A stretch of 64,000 nucleotides of DNA, from assembly GCA_020072645.1 (NCBI GenBank), contig JAIQGK010000005.1, positions 186,001 through 250,000 of the forward strand, written 5' to 3'. Numbering within the stretch: position 1 is the stretch's first letter; every line of letters begins with the position of its first letter. Shown in pieces: positions 51,839-61,296 of the stretch. The notes below the pieces were generated by a model that ran no database searches, was not told the DNA's origin, and saw only the letters and a program-made list of their open reading frames with translations. A program made the position numbers and the translations under genes. The DNA is from Terriglobia bacterium. GTDB lineage: Bacteria; Acidobacteriota; Terriglobia; Terriglobales; Acidobacteriaceae.

Positions 51839-52486
51839 ATGCGTTTGAGCAGCACTTCCAGCTTTTTGGCGATGATGATTTTTCTGGGTTGCGCAGCCGG
51901 TTTCATGGCCGCGCAAGAAGCCACTCCAGAGGGTTCTTACCAGCAGACGTGCAGTGATATTTCCGTCAAGAAAGGGACGCTCTACGCCAACTGCCAGGAT
52001 ACGACAGGCAAATCCCATGACACCAAACTCTCGCATTATGAAAAGTGCTCTGACATTGCCAACAAAAATGGCAAGCTGGAATGCGCTGGCGGAGCCAAGG
52101 CCGCGGCGCCTTCACAGCCGGCCGGGTCTTATACAGAGAGCTGCAAAAATATCCAGATGAAAGACACCACGCTGCACGCCGTCTGCAAGAGCCTGGATGG
52201 CCGGGAGATGCCGACCTCGCTCAAGGAAGCTAATCGCTGCGCTGAGGGCGTTGCCAATATCAACGGCATTTTGAACTGTGAAGCCAGCGGCGTGCTGCCG
52301 CCCGGTTCCTACATCGCCACCTGTAGAGACGTCCGGCTGCAAGGGACCACGCTGTACGCCACCTGCAATGACGGCAAGGATCATTGGCTCAGCGCCAGCC
52401 TGCGCGATGTCCAGAAATGCGGCGGTGATATTGCTAACCAGAACGGAACCCTGCGCTGCACTGCGATCAATAGGGAAAAGCGTTAG
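51839..52486 (+). CDS. Exported protein with three CVNH (cyanovirin-N-like) repeats
   Basis: A 215-residue protein: a signal peptide (SSFLAMMIFLGCAAGFMAAQ) and three successive ~60-residue CVNH units, each starting G-S-Y-x-x-(S/T)-C (GSYQQTCSDI, GSYTESCKNI, GSYIATCRDV), with L-x-A-x-C in the middle and ending I-x-N-x-x-G-x-L-x-C. CVNH domains bind glycans; six cysteines per three units could form disulfides. ATG 51839 follows AAGGGA. It may bind cell-wall or environmental polysaccharide. Confidence 0.85.
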   Translation: MRLSSTSSFLAMMIFLGCAAGFMAAQEATPEGSYQQTCSDISVKKGTLYANCQDTTGKSHDTKLSHYEKCSDIANKNGKLECAGGAKAAAPSQPAGSYTESCKNIQMKDTTLHAVCKSLDGREMPTSLKEANRCAEGVANINGILNCEASGVLPPGSYIATCRDVRLQGTTLYATCNDGKDHWLSASLRDVQKCGGDIANQNGTLRCTAINREKR

Positions 52487-52741
52487 TTTTGAACGAGAGG
52501 AAGAGCCGCATTGCAGGCTACAGCCTCGCTCTTTCCACGGCCAACTGGATGTGAATGCGCCGTTCACTGGTGATGCTTGCATGCGCAATCAGTTCCAATT
52601 TGAAACCCAGTTTTTTAATTCACAGAAATTTCATTGTAGCTTTGCCTTAACTCAGGCGTGCGCCTGTATGTTGATGCAAGCCGTCATCGAGTTCAACTCG
52701 GTTTTTGACGGCCAAACCGTCTGTTGGAGGAAAGGCAAACG

Positions 52742-54163
52742 ATGAAGATGCAAAGATTCCGTAGGGTGGTCGCTTTGTTCGTGATTGTCCTGGGCAGTGC
52801 AAACCTCTTTGGCTGGTCCGCTGAAGGGCATGAAGCAGTAGCTGATATCGCTCAAAACTTGCTGACGCAGTCCGGGCAATTCGCTCCGGTCCAGGCCATT
52901 CTTGGCAATCTTACCCTGGCGCAGATTTCAGTCTGCCCGGATGAATTACGCGCATTCCAGTCTAGCGGCACAGCCATGGATGCTGCCTGCACACAGGTTT
53001 TCACCAACCCAGCGCCTCCCACAGGCACCAGTGGATGGCATTTCATTGATATCCCTGTTTCGCTGACGAGCCCGACGGACGCAGATGTAAACACGGCTTG
53101 TGGGTCTGCCTGCGTGCTTACCGAGATTGATCGCTGGGGTACGGTCCTGGCTGACACAACCCAGTCCAACGCGGAACGTTTGCAGGCCCTCTCTTTCGTG
53201 GTCCATTTCATCGGCGACGTTCATCAGCCTTTGCACTCCGCCACGCGCGGCTCAGATGCCGGTGGAAATGCGGAGAATGTGAAGATTGACGGCGGCACAA
53301 CCAGCCTCCACCACGCATGGGATTTCAACCTGGTGAATGATATCAATTCTGATCCGGTCGGGCTGGCCGCCAATTTGAGCCCGGAAATCGCGGCTGCACA
53401 GGCGGAAGCCCAGACTACCCCGGAAAACTGGTCGCTTCAGGCCTGGCAGTTTGCCAAAAATGTTGCTTATGCCGGAATTCCCACCAGCACCACAACCACT
53501 ACTACGCTTTCCGCCACCTACATCTCTAACGCGGAGCCCGTTGTGCGGCAGCAGATTGCGCGCGCTGGAGTTCGCCTGGCGCAATTTCTGGCCAGCAAGC
53601 TTCCAGTTGCCGGTGGTCCCACGCCAACTCCGACCCCAACCCCAAGTCCAACGCCCACACCAACTCCAACGGGTACTGAGCTTCTGGGCAATAAAGGATT
53701 CGAAGCCGGCGCAGCAAATCCATCGCCCTGGGTTTTAACTTCCACTCATTCGCCGATTCAGATTATCAACAGCTCAGCTTCCGAGCCTCCACACACCGGC
53801 ACTTTCGACGCATGGCTGGATGGCTGGGGCACCACCAATACAGACACGATACTGCAAACCGTGACCATCCCTTCCACTTCCATCTCGGCAACGCTGAGCT
53901 TCTGGCTGCATATCAATACCGCCGAGACAAGCAAAACAAGCGCCTTTGACACCTTGACCGTCCAGATCAGAGACACCAGCGGTACCGTGCTGCAGACGCT
54001 GGCTACTTTCTCCAACCTGAATGCGGCGACCGGATATCAGCAACACAGCTTTAACCTGAATGCTTATATCGGGAAGACCGTTCAAATATTCTTCAAAGGC
54101 ACGGAGGACTTTGAATTACAGACTTCCTTTGTGCTGGATGACGCTTCACTGCTGGTCCAGTGA
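52742..54163 (+). CDS. Secreted S1/P1-type nuclease with C-terminal beta-sandwich domain
   Basis: A 473-residue exported enzyme. After signal peptide cleavage the mature protein would start WSAEGHEAVADIAQ, the Trp and His that bind zinc in S1/P1 nucleases. Other zinc ligands are seen in WHFIDIP, VVHFIGDVHQPLHSA and SLHHAWDF. The family cuts single-stranded DNA/RNA and removes 3' phosphates. A PTPTPTPSPTPTPTP linker (about residue 300) joins a C-terminal ~150-residue domain (NKGFEAGAANPSPWVLTST, SFVLDDASLLVQ) that resembles a carbohydrate-binding or adhesion sandwich. Confidence 0.9.
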   Translation: MKMQRFRRVVALFVIVLGSANLFGWSAEGHEAVADIAQNLLTQSGQFAPVQAILGNLTLAQISVCPDELRAFQSSGTAMDAACTQVFTNPAPPTGTSGWHFIDIPVSLTSPTDADVNTACGSACVLTEIDRWGTVLADTTQSNAERLQALSFVVHFIGDVHQPLHSATRGSDAGGNAENVKIDGGTTSLHHAWDFNLVNDINSDPVGLAANLSPEIAAAQAEAQTTPENWSLQAWQFAKNVAYAGIPTSTTTTTTLSATYISNAEPVVRQQIARAGVRLAQFLASKLPVAGGPTPTPTPTPSPTPTPTPTGTELLGNKGFEAGAANPSPWVLTSTHSPIQIINSSASEPPHTGTFDAWLDGWGTTNTDTILQTVTIPSTSISATLSFWLHINTAETSKTSAFDTLTVQIRDTSGTVLQTLATFSNLNAATGYQQHSFNLNAYIGKTVQIFFKGTEDFELQTSFVLDDASLLVQ

Positions 54164-54178
54164 CCCCCTAAAACAAAA

Positions 54179-54204
54179 CTGTGGCGGACGTAAGTCCGCC
54201 ACAG
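54179..54204. terminator. Perfect hairpin after the nuclease gene
   Basis: CTGTGGCGGAC and GTCCGCCACAG form an 11-bp perfect stem with loop GTAA, beginning 16 bases after the stop codon. There is no T-tract, so it may be an mRNA-stabilising or dispersed palindromic repeat instead of a true terminator. Confidence 0.5.
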
Positions 54205-54292
54205 AGCTAATCCAATATGCGGAGGCTAGTTCAGAGGGTGAGATGAGATAGCTTGAATGTAGGCTCTTGGATCATCCAAAGCAGAAGATCCA

Positions 54293-54390
54293 TCAAACAA
54301 CTTCCGCCGCCCTGAGAGCGTCAATCTCTTCTTCCTTGTAGCCAATTTCTCTTAGCACTTCATCCGTATGCTCACCCAGCGCGCCGCTCA
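54293..54390 (-). pseudogene. Relic of the 3' end of a CaiB/BaiF CoA-transferase gene
   Basis: The minus strand encodes ALGEHTDEVLREIGYKEEEI followed by DALRAAEVV and a stop, matching the last 30 residues of the intact CoA-transferase at 56860-58050 (ALGEHTDEVLREIGYSDAEI, DGLRAMAAV). The match ends abruptly at about 54390. The rest of the gene is gone. Confidence 0.8.
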
Positions 54391-54495
54391 GTTCCACGAT
54401 CTACTATCCGGCAATGATCCTGTTAAAATTGATAGCCTGGTAAGGGAACAATTCCGTTTCCTACGCCGAACCTATTCATGGAGGGAAGGTCACCC

Positions 54496-55305
54496 ATGAA
54501 GCATGCTGCGGGTTATCTACTGTTCTTACTGGTATTGCTTAGCATCGGGCTGTCGGGATGCAGCGGCAGCAACGGCATGATGCCTACGCCCACGCCCACT
54601 CCTATCCCGTTTTTCTCCGGCCTTTTTGAGATCGATGCAGTTTCAAACACTGACTTCCCCGTTTTCCGGCTGCAGGGGAACCTCACGCAAAACGGCAACA
54701 GCATGTCCGGAATCATGCATCTTGCTATGCTTTCCTGCGTTTCGTTTAATACCGATATTCAGGTGACCGGAACGTTGAGCAATCCGGACGGTCTTCGGTT
54801 GGATCTTGCGATGGTTCTGCCCGGCGGTCAGAATTTGTCCTTCAGCATGAGCCATCCAAACGGGACACTCTTTCCTGGGATTTATTCCTTTACCGGCGGG
54901 ACGGACTGCGGCGTCCCTGACTCGGGCGGGGCCCTGCTAAACGGAATGGGTTTGACCGGCGCCTGGCGCGCGACCTTCACCTCCTCCGGAGGGACCACCT
55001 CGCACATGAGCCTGGCGCTCACACAAACCGGTCCTGATGCTCATGGATTTTTCTCCGCAACGGGCACGGCAACTATCAGTGGAGGCACATGTTTCAGCTC
55101 AGCCACGGTAGATCCAGCCTCGCTTCTCATCGGTACGGGAAGCCAGTTGATTCTTGATAATAGCCAGCCCGGAACCAGCGGCAAGACGATCCTGCAGGGT
55201 AAATTTAGCCCTCTCGCCTTTGGCGGCCTGTCCTTTGTCGGCACCTATACTTCAACCCAGGGCGCCTGCTCGGAGTCGGGAACCATCATTATGGATACCC
55301 CATAA
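54496..55305 (+). CDS. Lipoprotein of a tandem paralogous family
   Basis: A 269-residue lipoprotein: signal LLFLLVLLSIGLSGCSG with lipobox LSGC, a TPTPTPIP linker, and a beta-rich domain of two similar halves (SGLFEIDAVSNTDFPVFRLQ; LTQTGPDAHGFFSATGTATI, GGLSFVGTYTSTQGACSESG). GGAGGGAAGG precedes the ATG. Related copies lie at 55430 (broken) and 55918. Function unknown; likely outer-membrane or surface attached. Confidence 0.7.
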   Translation: MKHAAGYLLFLLVLLSIGLSGCSGSNGMMPTPTPTPIPFFSGLFEIDAVSNTDFPVFRLQGNLTQNGNSMSGIMHLAMLSCVSFNTDIQVTGTLSNPDGLRLDLAMVLPGGQNLSFSMSHPNGTLFPGIYSFTGGTDCGVPDSGGALLNGMGLTGAWRATFTSSGGTTSHMSLALTQTGPDAHGFFSATGTATISGGTCFSSATVDPASLLIGTGSQLILDNSQPGTSGKTILQGKFSPLAFGGLSFVGTYTSTQGACSESGTIIMDTP

Positions 55306-55429
55306 GCTTACCTCGACAGCGCGCCATGCTGTTTTCATCTGATGTATGCTCCCACTGCCTGTTCAATGGTAGCTTTGGAATATTTACAATAGTTGCGGTT
55401 CTGAAGGTTTCCTTGGAAGGAGCAAATCC

Positions 55430-55872
55430 ATGAAACTTATCTCTCGCTTCTACTTACTCCTGGCGTTATTACTGTATCTGTCGTTATCCGGTTGCGGCGG
55501 CGGAAGTATGCGCGAGCTTCCTCCTCCGCCATTTACCTCCGGCCTGTATACGCTGTTTGTTAGCTCGAATTCCATCTGCCTCAACCCGACTTAGACTGGC
55601 CCTGACGCGCATGGATTTTTTCCGCGACGGGTACTGGAACAGTTGCCCGGCACCTGCTTCGGCAGCGTCTCGGTAAATGCGACCACCGTGATCGCCGGCT
55701 TAGGAACGAACTTTGTCCTGAACAACAGCCAGTCCGGAACCACAGGCGAGCTGATGCTGCAAGGCGACATTATTCCGGGCGCTTTTTGGTAAGCGCAAGC
55801 TTGCAGGAAATCTATACCTCTGCACAGGGCGCGTGTTCGGAGACCGGCGTGGTCAGAATGCAGACGGGCTAG
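55430..55872 (+). pseudogene. Broken middle copy of the lipoprotein family
   Basis: A lipoprotein start is intact (MKLISRFYLLLALLLYLSLS then GCGGG, with GGAAGGAG upstream), but after ~50 codons it meets a stop at about 55590. The following DNA still encodes TGPDAHGFF and, after frame changes, GTCFGSV, NNSQSG and the family's C-terminal EIYTSAQGACSETG. About 400 bases of the middle are missing compared with its neighbours. Confidence 0.8.
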
Positions 55873-55917
55873 TTTAGAATTATTCCGCACGGCGTTTTCC
55901 TGGAAGGAGCCTACTCC

Positions 55918-56739
55918 ATGAACCGCAGTTTTCTAACCCTGTCACTCTTACTCTGTGCCGTCTTGTCCGGCTGCGGCGGCCATAATTCCATGCCGGTGCC
56001 AACGCCTACCCCTGTCATATCTCCGCCGCCCGGCGGTTTCACTACGATCAAAGCCATTTCCAACAGCAATCCAAGTCTCAATTTTCGACTCGATGGCAAC
56101 ATAAATGGGAACTTTCCCATTTCATCGGCTCTTTCCGGTGTTATGCATATCAATAATTCTCCATGTTTTTCTTTCAATACGGATATACCTTTGAGTGGCG
56201 TGGTGAAAGACAACACAGGAGATTCGGACCTGCTCTTGGCGTTGCCCAGCGGGCAGAAACTATCGTTTACCCTGGTTCGTGCCGGAGATTTTTTTGGCGG
56301 CACCTATTCTCTTACCGGCGCGGGTTGCGCCACGCCTGACCAGGGAACGATAACCACCGGGAGCTTTAACTTCCTGGGCATTTATGTTGGCTTCCTCAAC
56401 TCCAGCAGCGGAACTTCTTCCCGGCTCACACTGACCATCACGACCCAGACCGCTCCAGACGTGAACGGCTTTTTCTCGGCGACGGGCTCGGGAACACTGG
56501 TCGGCATTTCCGGTACAGCATCATGTTTCACCAATGCGACCATCGACCCATCTACCACCGTCCTGAGCGGCCCGAACAGCCAGATCGTGCTCCTGGATAG
56601 CGATCCGGGAAAGACTGGCAAGACCATCCTGACTGGAACTATGGACGGCGAGCCTTTTGGCGATATGGCATTCAATGGCACCTATACATCCACAGAAGGA
56701 ACTTGCTCCAATTCGGGTAGCATTAGCCTGTTGCGGTAG
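55918..56739 (+). CDS. Lipoprotein of a tandem paralogous family
   Basis: A 273-residue lipoprotein: signal FLTLSLLLCAVLSGCGG, Pro-rich linker (PVPTPTPVISPPPGG), then the same beta-rich domain as at 54496 (KAISNSNPSLNFRLDGN, NNSPCFSFNTDIPLSGVV, APDVNGFFSATGSGTLV, FNGTYTSTEGTCSNSG). GGAAGGAG precedes the ATG. Function unknown. Confidence 0.7.
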   Translation: MNRSFLTLSLLLCAVLSGCGGHNSMPVPTPTPVISPPPGGFTTIKAISNSNPSLNFRLDGNINGNFPISSALSGVMHINNSPCFSFNTDIPLSGVVKDNTGDSDLLLALPSGQKLSFTLVRAGDFFGGTYSLTGAGCATPDQGTITTGSFNFLGIYVGFLNSSSGTSSRLTLTITTQTAPDVNGFFSATGSGTLVGISGTASCFTNATIDPSTTVLSGPNSQIVLLDSDPGKTGKTILTGTMDGEPFGDMAFNGTYTSTEGTCSNSGSISLLR

Positions 56740-56859
56740 CAGGGGCTCGCAGTTGAATTAGCTCCACATCCGATTCTCATTTCGTGCAGGGAGGCTAACC
56801 ATCGACGTCTTACTATCTAGTGTCCTTTTTCGCCATTCGAGGGGTTTCCACAAACCTTT

Positions 56860-58050
56860 TTAAACTGCGGCCATCGCCCGAAGACCGTCGATCTCTGCAT
56901 CGCTGTATCCAATCTCTCGCAGCACTTCATCCGTATGTTCCCCCAGTGCCGCCGCTCGGCTGCGGATGCCGCCCGGCGTCGCCGACAGTCTGACAGCCGT
57001 GTCCGCCAGCGGCACCGGCTTTGCTGCGCCCGGGTGTTCGACGTAACGCAGCAACTCTCGTGCTTTCACCTGCGGATCATCCAGCACCTGCTGTAAATCC
57101 ATCACCGGTCCAGCGGGAACACGCGCCTTTTCCAACTCGGCGATGGCCTGCTCCGTGGTTCGTATTGCCAGCCAGGCGTTCATTGCGTCGGTAATGGTAT
57201 CGCGATTGTCAGCGCGAAGCTGGTCGCTGGCAAAACGCGGATCGCCGATGAAATCCTCGTGTCCTACCAGCCGAGCCCACCGGGCAAACATGTCATTGCC
57301 CACGGCAGAAACCACAATCCAGCCGTCTTTGGTCTGGTAGCAATCAGAAGGAGCTGCATAAAAACTTGTATTGCCCAACTGTCGCCGTTCAATACCGAGC
57401 ACCGATCGCTCCGCCAGCAAGCCCTGCACATAGGTGATGCCAGTCGCCAGCAGCGATCCGTCCACGATTTGCCCTTCGCCTGTCTGTGCGCGATGATACA
57501 GCGCCACCATCACGCCGAAAGCCGTGTGCAGAGCCGTGCCGTAATCTTCAAAAGGGACAATGTCGCGTACCGGTGTCCCCGCAAATCCCGTAAGACCCAT
57601 AGCGCCGGACATGGCCTGCGCCACCGTGTCAAAGCCCACTCGATTCGCATATGGCCCGTCGGGACCGAAAGTAGAAATACGGGCAAGAATAATGTCCGGC
57701 TTGGTCGCCTTTAGCGAATCGTAATCCAGCCGCATGCTCTTCAGTACGTTGTTCGGCAGATTCGCCACCACCACGTCCGCGCCTTTCACCAGACGGCGAA
57801 TCACCTCAGCCGACTCCGGCTTAGATGTATCGAGCGTAAGATTGCGCTTGTTGCGATTGAGCGAAAGAAATCCTCCGCCTTCGCCGCTTTTAGTGATCGC
57901 CGCAATATAGCGGTCTTCACTCCCTTGGCGACGATCGACGCGAATCACGTCCGCGCCCATATCCGCCAGCAGCATGGCGCAGTACGGGCCGGCTATAAAG
58001 CGCCCAAAATCAATGACGCGGATACCGGAGAGGGGCAGCTTACTTTGCAT
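56860..58050 (-). CDS. CaiB/BaiF family (type III) CoA-transferase
   Basis: A 396-residue enzyme starting LPLSGIRVIDFGRFIAGPYC, with GADVIRVDR, NRNKRNLTLDTSKPES, ADVVVANLPNN and GPYANRVGFDTVAQAMSG; the catalytic Asp of the family lies in the VPFEDYGTALHTAFG region. It moves CoA between acyl groups (formyl-, carnitinyl-, succinyl- or similar). The substrate cannot be told. A relic of a second copy's 3' end lies at 54293-54390. Confidence 0.88.
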   Translation of the reverse strand: MQSKLPLSGIRVIDFGRFIAGPYCAMLLADMGADVIRVDRRQGSEDRYIAAITKSGEGGGFLSLNRNKRNLTLDTSKPESAEVIRRLVKGADVVVANLPNNVLKSMRLDYDSLKATKPDIILARISTFGPDGPYANRVGFDTVAQAMSGAMGLTGFAGTPVRDIVPFEDYGTALHTAFGVMVALYHRAQTGEGQIVDGSLLATGITYVQGLLAERSVLGIERRQLGNTSFYAAPSDCYQTKDGWIVVSAVGNDMFARWARLVGHEDFIGDPRFASDQLRADNRDTITDAMNAWLAIRTTEQAIAELEKARVPAGPVMDLQQVLDDPQVKARELLRYVEHPGAAKPVPLADTAVRLSATPGGIRSRAAALGEHTDEVLREIGYSDAEIDGLRAMAAV

Positions 58051-58181
58051 CGCGGGATTTTAAATCAAATCTGAAGTTGCCGGCGCGCGTGAGGATACCT
58101 TGGGCTTGTTCATCGATTGCGCGGTTTTCGACCACCTGAGCCTCCTCCGTGTCTCCGTGGTGGAATTTTCATCACCCAAGA

Positions 58182-59816
58182 TTACTTTTTCGGTGAATCA
58201 TCCGCGCTCACCAGCAACTTCACCACCGCATCCATCGCCGCCAACACCTTGCTCGCGGGCTGATTGTGATCGTTGCAGAAAATTGAAAACACAAACCGCT
58301 TACCGGTCCGCGTCTGTCCATAACCGGAAAGCGCATTCACATGGCTCAGCGATCCTGTTTTGGCGTGGATCAGACCGGCGGCTAGCGTTTTTTGAAAACG
58401 CTCAGACAACGATCCATCTACGCCGCTCACAGGCAATGACTCTTCAAACGCCGGTCCCCAGGGCTGGCGCGCTGCATAGATCAGCAACTGCACGGTCGCT
58501 GCGGGCGTGACCAGATCGCGCCGCGAAAGTCCTGAGCCGTCGAGGAAGGTAAACTCCTCTTCCTTAAGTCCGGCTTGCAACAGAAATTGTTTTACCGCGG
58601 CAACGCCGCCTTCAAATGATCCGCCATATCCGCGCAGCTTGCCTGCCAGACGAAGCGCAAGCTCAGCGTGCAGGTTCTCACTCACTTTGTTGGTCACGCG
58701 GATGTCATCCAGAAGTGGCCCGGAAAAATGCTCGGCCAGAATCTTATTGGTAGACGCTGGATTGAGGTCAGGCTCTTGCGGCGGTGTAGCTTGAGCTGCA
58801 GGGGCAATAACGACCGGTGCTGCTGCTCCTGTTGCTGGCGTGTTTAATGGTCGCGGAATCTGCTGATCAAAGAACTGCGCGTCATCTCCATGCCGTGCCC
58901 GCGTCTTGCCGCGAATGGTAATCCCGCGCCGTTCCAGCATCGTGCGGAAAAGCTGTGCCACAAACTCCGCCGGGTCTTCAATGGACATCGGCACCTTCAT
59001 GCCGGCATCGCCCAGCGGCAGCGATCCCCAGAGCACAATTTTCTTCGATCCCAGATCGCGATGGATGCCAACCCGCTTCGGCACTCCCAGCGACGAAGTC
59101 ACCACGCGATTATCCAGTTCGTAATAACTGGTCTCCGGTTCGACTGTGACGACTGCTTTGTCTCCCGGATGCTCGGCCGGAAGCACGTTGACGAACACCA
59201 CGTTGTCATTAAACGTGAGCGCGGAAACCGGAGCGCCATCGATCCATTGCAGGTCGTCCCACGCCCAGCCTTCAGCGTAGCGCTCAAAGGCGTAAAACGT
59301 ATCGTCGCCGATGATGTCGCCATCCACGATCTTGAGGCCGTTGTGCGCTACCTGATCGGCCATCTCTTCCAATATCTGCGTATGTGGAGCGACTCGCTGC
59401 GTCTTGAGCGCATACGGTATCACGCGGCCGGAAATGTTAGGATCGCCCCGGCCAAAAATCACCAGGTCGCCCAGCAGCCTGCCATTGTCATCTACTTTTC
59501 CTTCCGCTTCCACCGTGGTACGGAAGTGATAATCCGGCCCGGCAATGGCCAGCGCGGCAGCCGTGGTAAAAAGCTTTGCGTTGGATGCTGGAAGAAATAA
59601 CTGGTCGGAGTTTTGCGAATAAAGCGCCTTGCCCGTTTCCAGATCAACCACATCGATGCCCCAGTGCGCGCGGCTGAGCGGAGGCTGACTGAGTACGCTG
59701 GCAATCTCTTGAGCCAAATCTTTTTTAGGCGCGGGCTTCTTTTCTCCGGCGGCGGAGAAGTGAAGCGACACAACCAGGACCAGCGCACACAGCGCTCTTG
59801 CTGAACGATGCAGCAT
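58182..59816 (-). CDS. dacB: D-alanyl-D-alanine carboxypeptidase/endopeptidase (PBP4, DacB-like)
   Basis: A 544-residue exported penicillin-binding protein of class C. Signal peptide ARALCALVLVVSLHFSAAG; catalytic SxxK in LPASNAKLFTTAAALAI, SxN-type motif in DGSGLSRRDLV and KTG in HAKTGSLSHVNALSGYG. It trims or cuts peptidoglycan cross-links in the periplasm. A Pro/Ala-rich insert (APAAQATPPQEPDL) interrupts the domain. ATG 59816 is chosen for the signal peptide; it is divergent from folP with ~30 bases between. Confidence 0.9.
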   Translation of the reverse strand: MLHRSARALCALVLVVSLHFSAAGEKKPAPKKDLAQEIASVLSQPPLSRAHWGIDVVDLETGKALYSQNSDQLFLPASNAKLFTTAAALAIAGPDYHFRTTVEAEGKVDDNGRLLGDLVIFGRGDPNISGRVIPYALKTQRVAPHTQILEEMADQVAHNGLKIVDGDIIGDDTFYAFERYAEGWAWDDLQWIDGAPVSALTFNDNVVFVNVLPAEHPGDKAVVTVEPETSYYELDNRVVTSSLGVPKRVGIHRDLGSKKIVLWGSLPLGDAGMKVPMSIEDPAEFVAQLFRTMLERRGITIRGKTRARHGDDAQFFDQQIPRPLNTPATGAAAPVVIAPAAQATPPQEPDLNPASTNKILAEHFSGPLLDDIRVTNKVSENLHAELALRLAGKLRGYGGSFEGGVAAVKQFLLQAGLKEEEFTFLDGSGLSRRDLVTPAATVQLLIYAARQPWGPAFEESLPVSGVDGSLSERFQKTLAAGLIHAKTGSLSHVNALSGYGQTRTGKRFVFSIFCNDHNQPASKVLAAMDAVVKLLVSADDSPKK

Positions 59817-59846
59817 GGGATTGCCGGAAATTATACAATCGCCGCC

Positions 59847-60731
59847 ATGCAGAGACCTGTCTTTCAATGGCGGCTGCGCACGCGCACCGTGGATATTGGC
59901 CCGCGAACGCTGGTAATGGGCATCTTGAACGTCACGCCGGATTCATTTTCCGATGGCGGCCGATTTCTGGCGCGCGACCACGCCGTGGCCCACGCGCTGA
60001 AAATGCTGGACGAAGGCGCTGACCTGCTGGACGTAGGCGGAGAGTCCACGCGGCCGGGAACGCCGGTGGCGGAAAGTGGGATTCCCGCGGCAGAAGAATT
60101 GCGCCGCATCCTGCCGGTGATTGAAGACGTGCTGCGTGAGCGCCCGAATGCCATTCTCTCCGTAGATACCTACAAAGCCGAAGTGGCTCGCGCCGCCGTA
60201 AATGCCGGATGCGAGATTGTGAATGACGTGAGCGCCATGCGCTGGGACGAGCAGATGGCGGCAGCCGCCGTCGATCTGAACTGTGGCGTCATCCTCATGC
60301 ACACGCGCGGACGTCCGCAGGAGTGGCGCAATCTCGAGCCTGCAGCCGATATCGTGGCCGAGGTGAAAACCGAACTGCGCGATTATGCGCAGGCCGCGCT
60401 GGACCACGGCATCGCCAAAGATCACATCATGCTCGACGTGGGCATTGGCTTTGGCAAGAAATTTGATCAGAACTATCCGCTGCTGGCCGGTCTGGACCAA
60501 TTGCAGGAACTCGGCTTTCCGCTGCTGGTTGGGACCTCACGTAAATCTTTCATCGGGCGCACGCTTGCCCACGATGGCAAAGACGCGCCGCCCGACCAGC
60601 GTCTCAATGGCTCACTCGCCGCTGCCACAGCTTCCATTCTGAACGGCGCACACATGGTACGAGTGCATGACGTGAAAGCTGCGGTGGAAGCGGCAAAGAT
60701 TGCCGATGAGATTTTGCGATTTAGTAAGTAG
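59847..60731 (+). CDS. folP: Dihydropteroate synthase
   Basis: A 294-residue enzyme with the two DHPS signatures MGILNVTPDSFSDGG and LLDVGGESTRPGTPV, plus DVSAMRWDEQM, DVGIGFGKKFDQNYPLLAGL, LVGTSRKSFIG and VRVHDVKAAVEA. It joins p-aminobenzoate to dihydropterin diphosphate in folate synthesis and is the target of sulfonamides. ATG 59847 gives the usual length. Confidence 0.95.
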   Translation: MQRPVFQWRLRTRTVDIGPRTLVMGILNVTPDSFSDGGRFLARDHAVAHALKMLDEGADLLDVGGESTRPGTPVAESGIPAAEELRRILPVIEDVLRERPNAILSVDTYKAEVARAAVNAGCEIVNDVSAMRWDEQMAAAAVDLNCGVILMHTRGRPQEWRNLEPAADIVAEVKTELRDYAQAALDHGIAKDHIMLDVGIGFGKKFDQNYPLLAGLDQLQELGFPLLVGTSRKSFIGRTLAHDGKDAPPDQRLNGSLAAATASILNGAHMVRVHDVKAAVEAAKIADEILRFSK

Positions 60732-60766
60732 AGCACCTGGAGCGTGCGTTGAACGATGCAGCACAG

Positions 60767-61243
60767 CTATGTGCGGCTTTGTCGCTCCAACTCTTTGCAC
60801 AGATAAATGATCTGCCCCGTGTGGTGGGAAATGTGTGCGACGCAGCGCAGGATGGCGGTGAAGCGGTCGCCGCAATCTTCAAACCCTTTGGCGGCGTATG
60901 TGGCCCCCCAATCTTGCTCAGACTGCTTCTGTAAAACCGCTGCAACGGTTGCTATCGCTGCATCAAATTCTGCCAGCAGCACGGCTTTCGGGGCGTGCGA
61001 TGTATCTGTAAATTCCAGCGGACGGTTACGCACGTATCCTGTGCCGCCCATCTCAGCGCCAATGTAATAACTGAGGTTGCCGGTCAGGTGCAGCAGCAGA
61101 TGGCCGATGCTGTTGCCGTAAAAATAAGGCCGCGTCCAGATTTGCTCGTCGGTCAGCGGCTCGACCAGCGCACGTATCTTCTGCACTGCTTCACGGTAAT
61201 TGCGCTCAAAGTCGCGGACAAGGGTGGTATTGAGATCGCTCAC
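60767..61243 (-). CDS. DinB/YfiT family protein
   Basis: A 158-residue four-helix protein with metal-ligand histidines typical of DinB-like proteins: SIGHLLLHLTGNLSYYIG and CVAHISHHTGQIIYL. The family includes thiol-dependent transferases; the reaction here is unknown. Convergent with folP. Confidence 0.85.
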   Translation of the reverse strand: MSDLNTTLVRDFERNYREAVQKIRALVEPLTDEQIWTRPYFYGNSIGHLLLHLTGNLSYYIGAEMGGTGYVRNRPLEFTDTSHAPKAVLLAEFDAAIATVAAVLQKQSEQDWGATYAAKGFEDCGDRFTAILRCVAHISHHTGQIIYLCKELERQSRT

Positions 61244-61296
61244 GGAGGCGATTCTAACAAAAGTTCTGCGCTCGCTGTTTAGGATAGAATTTTCTA

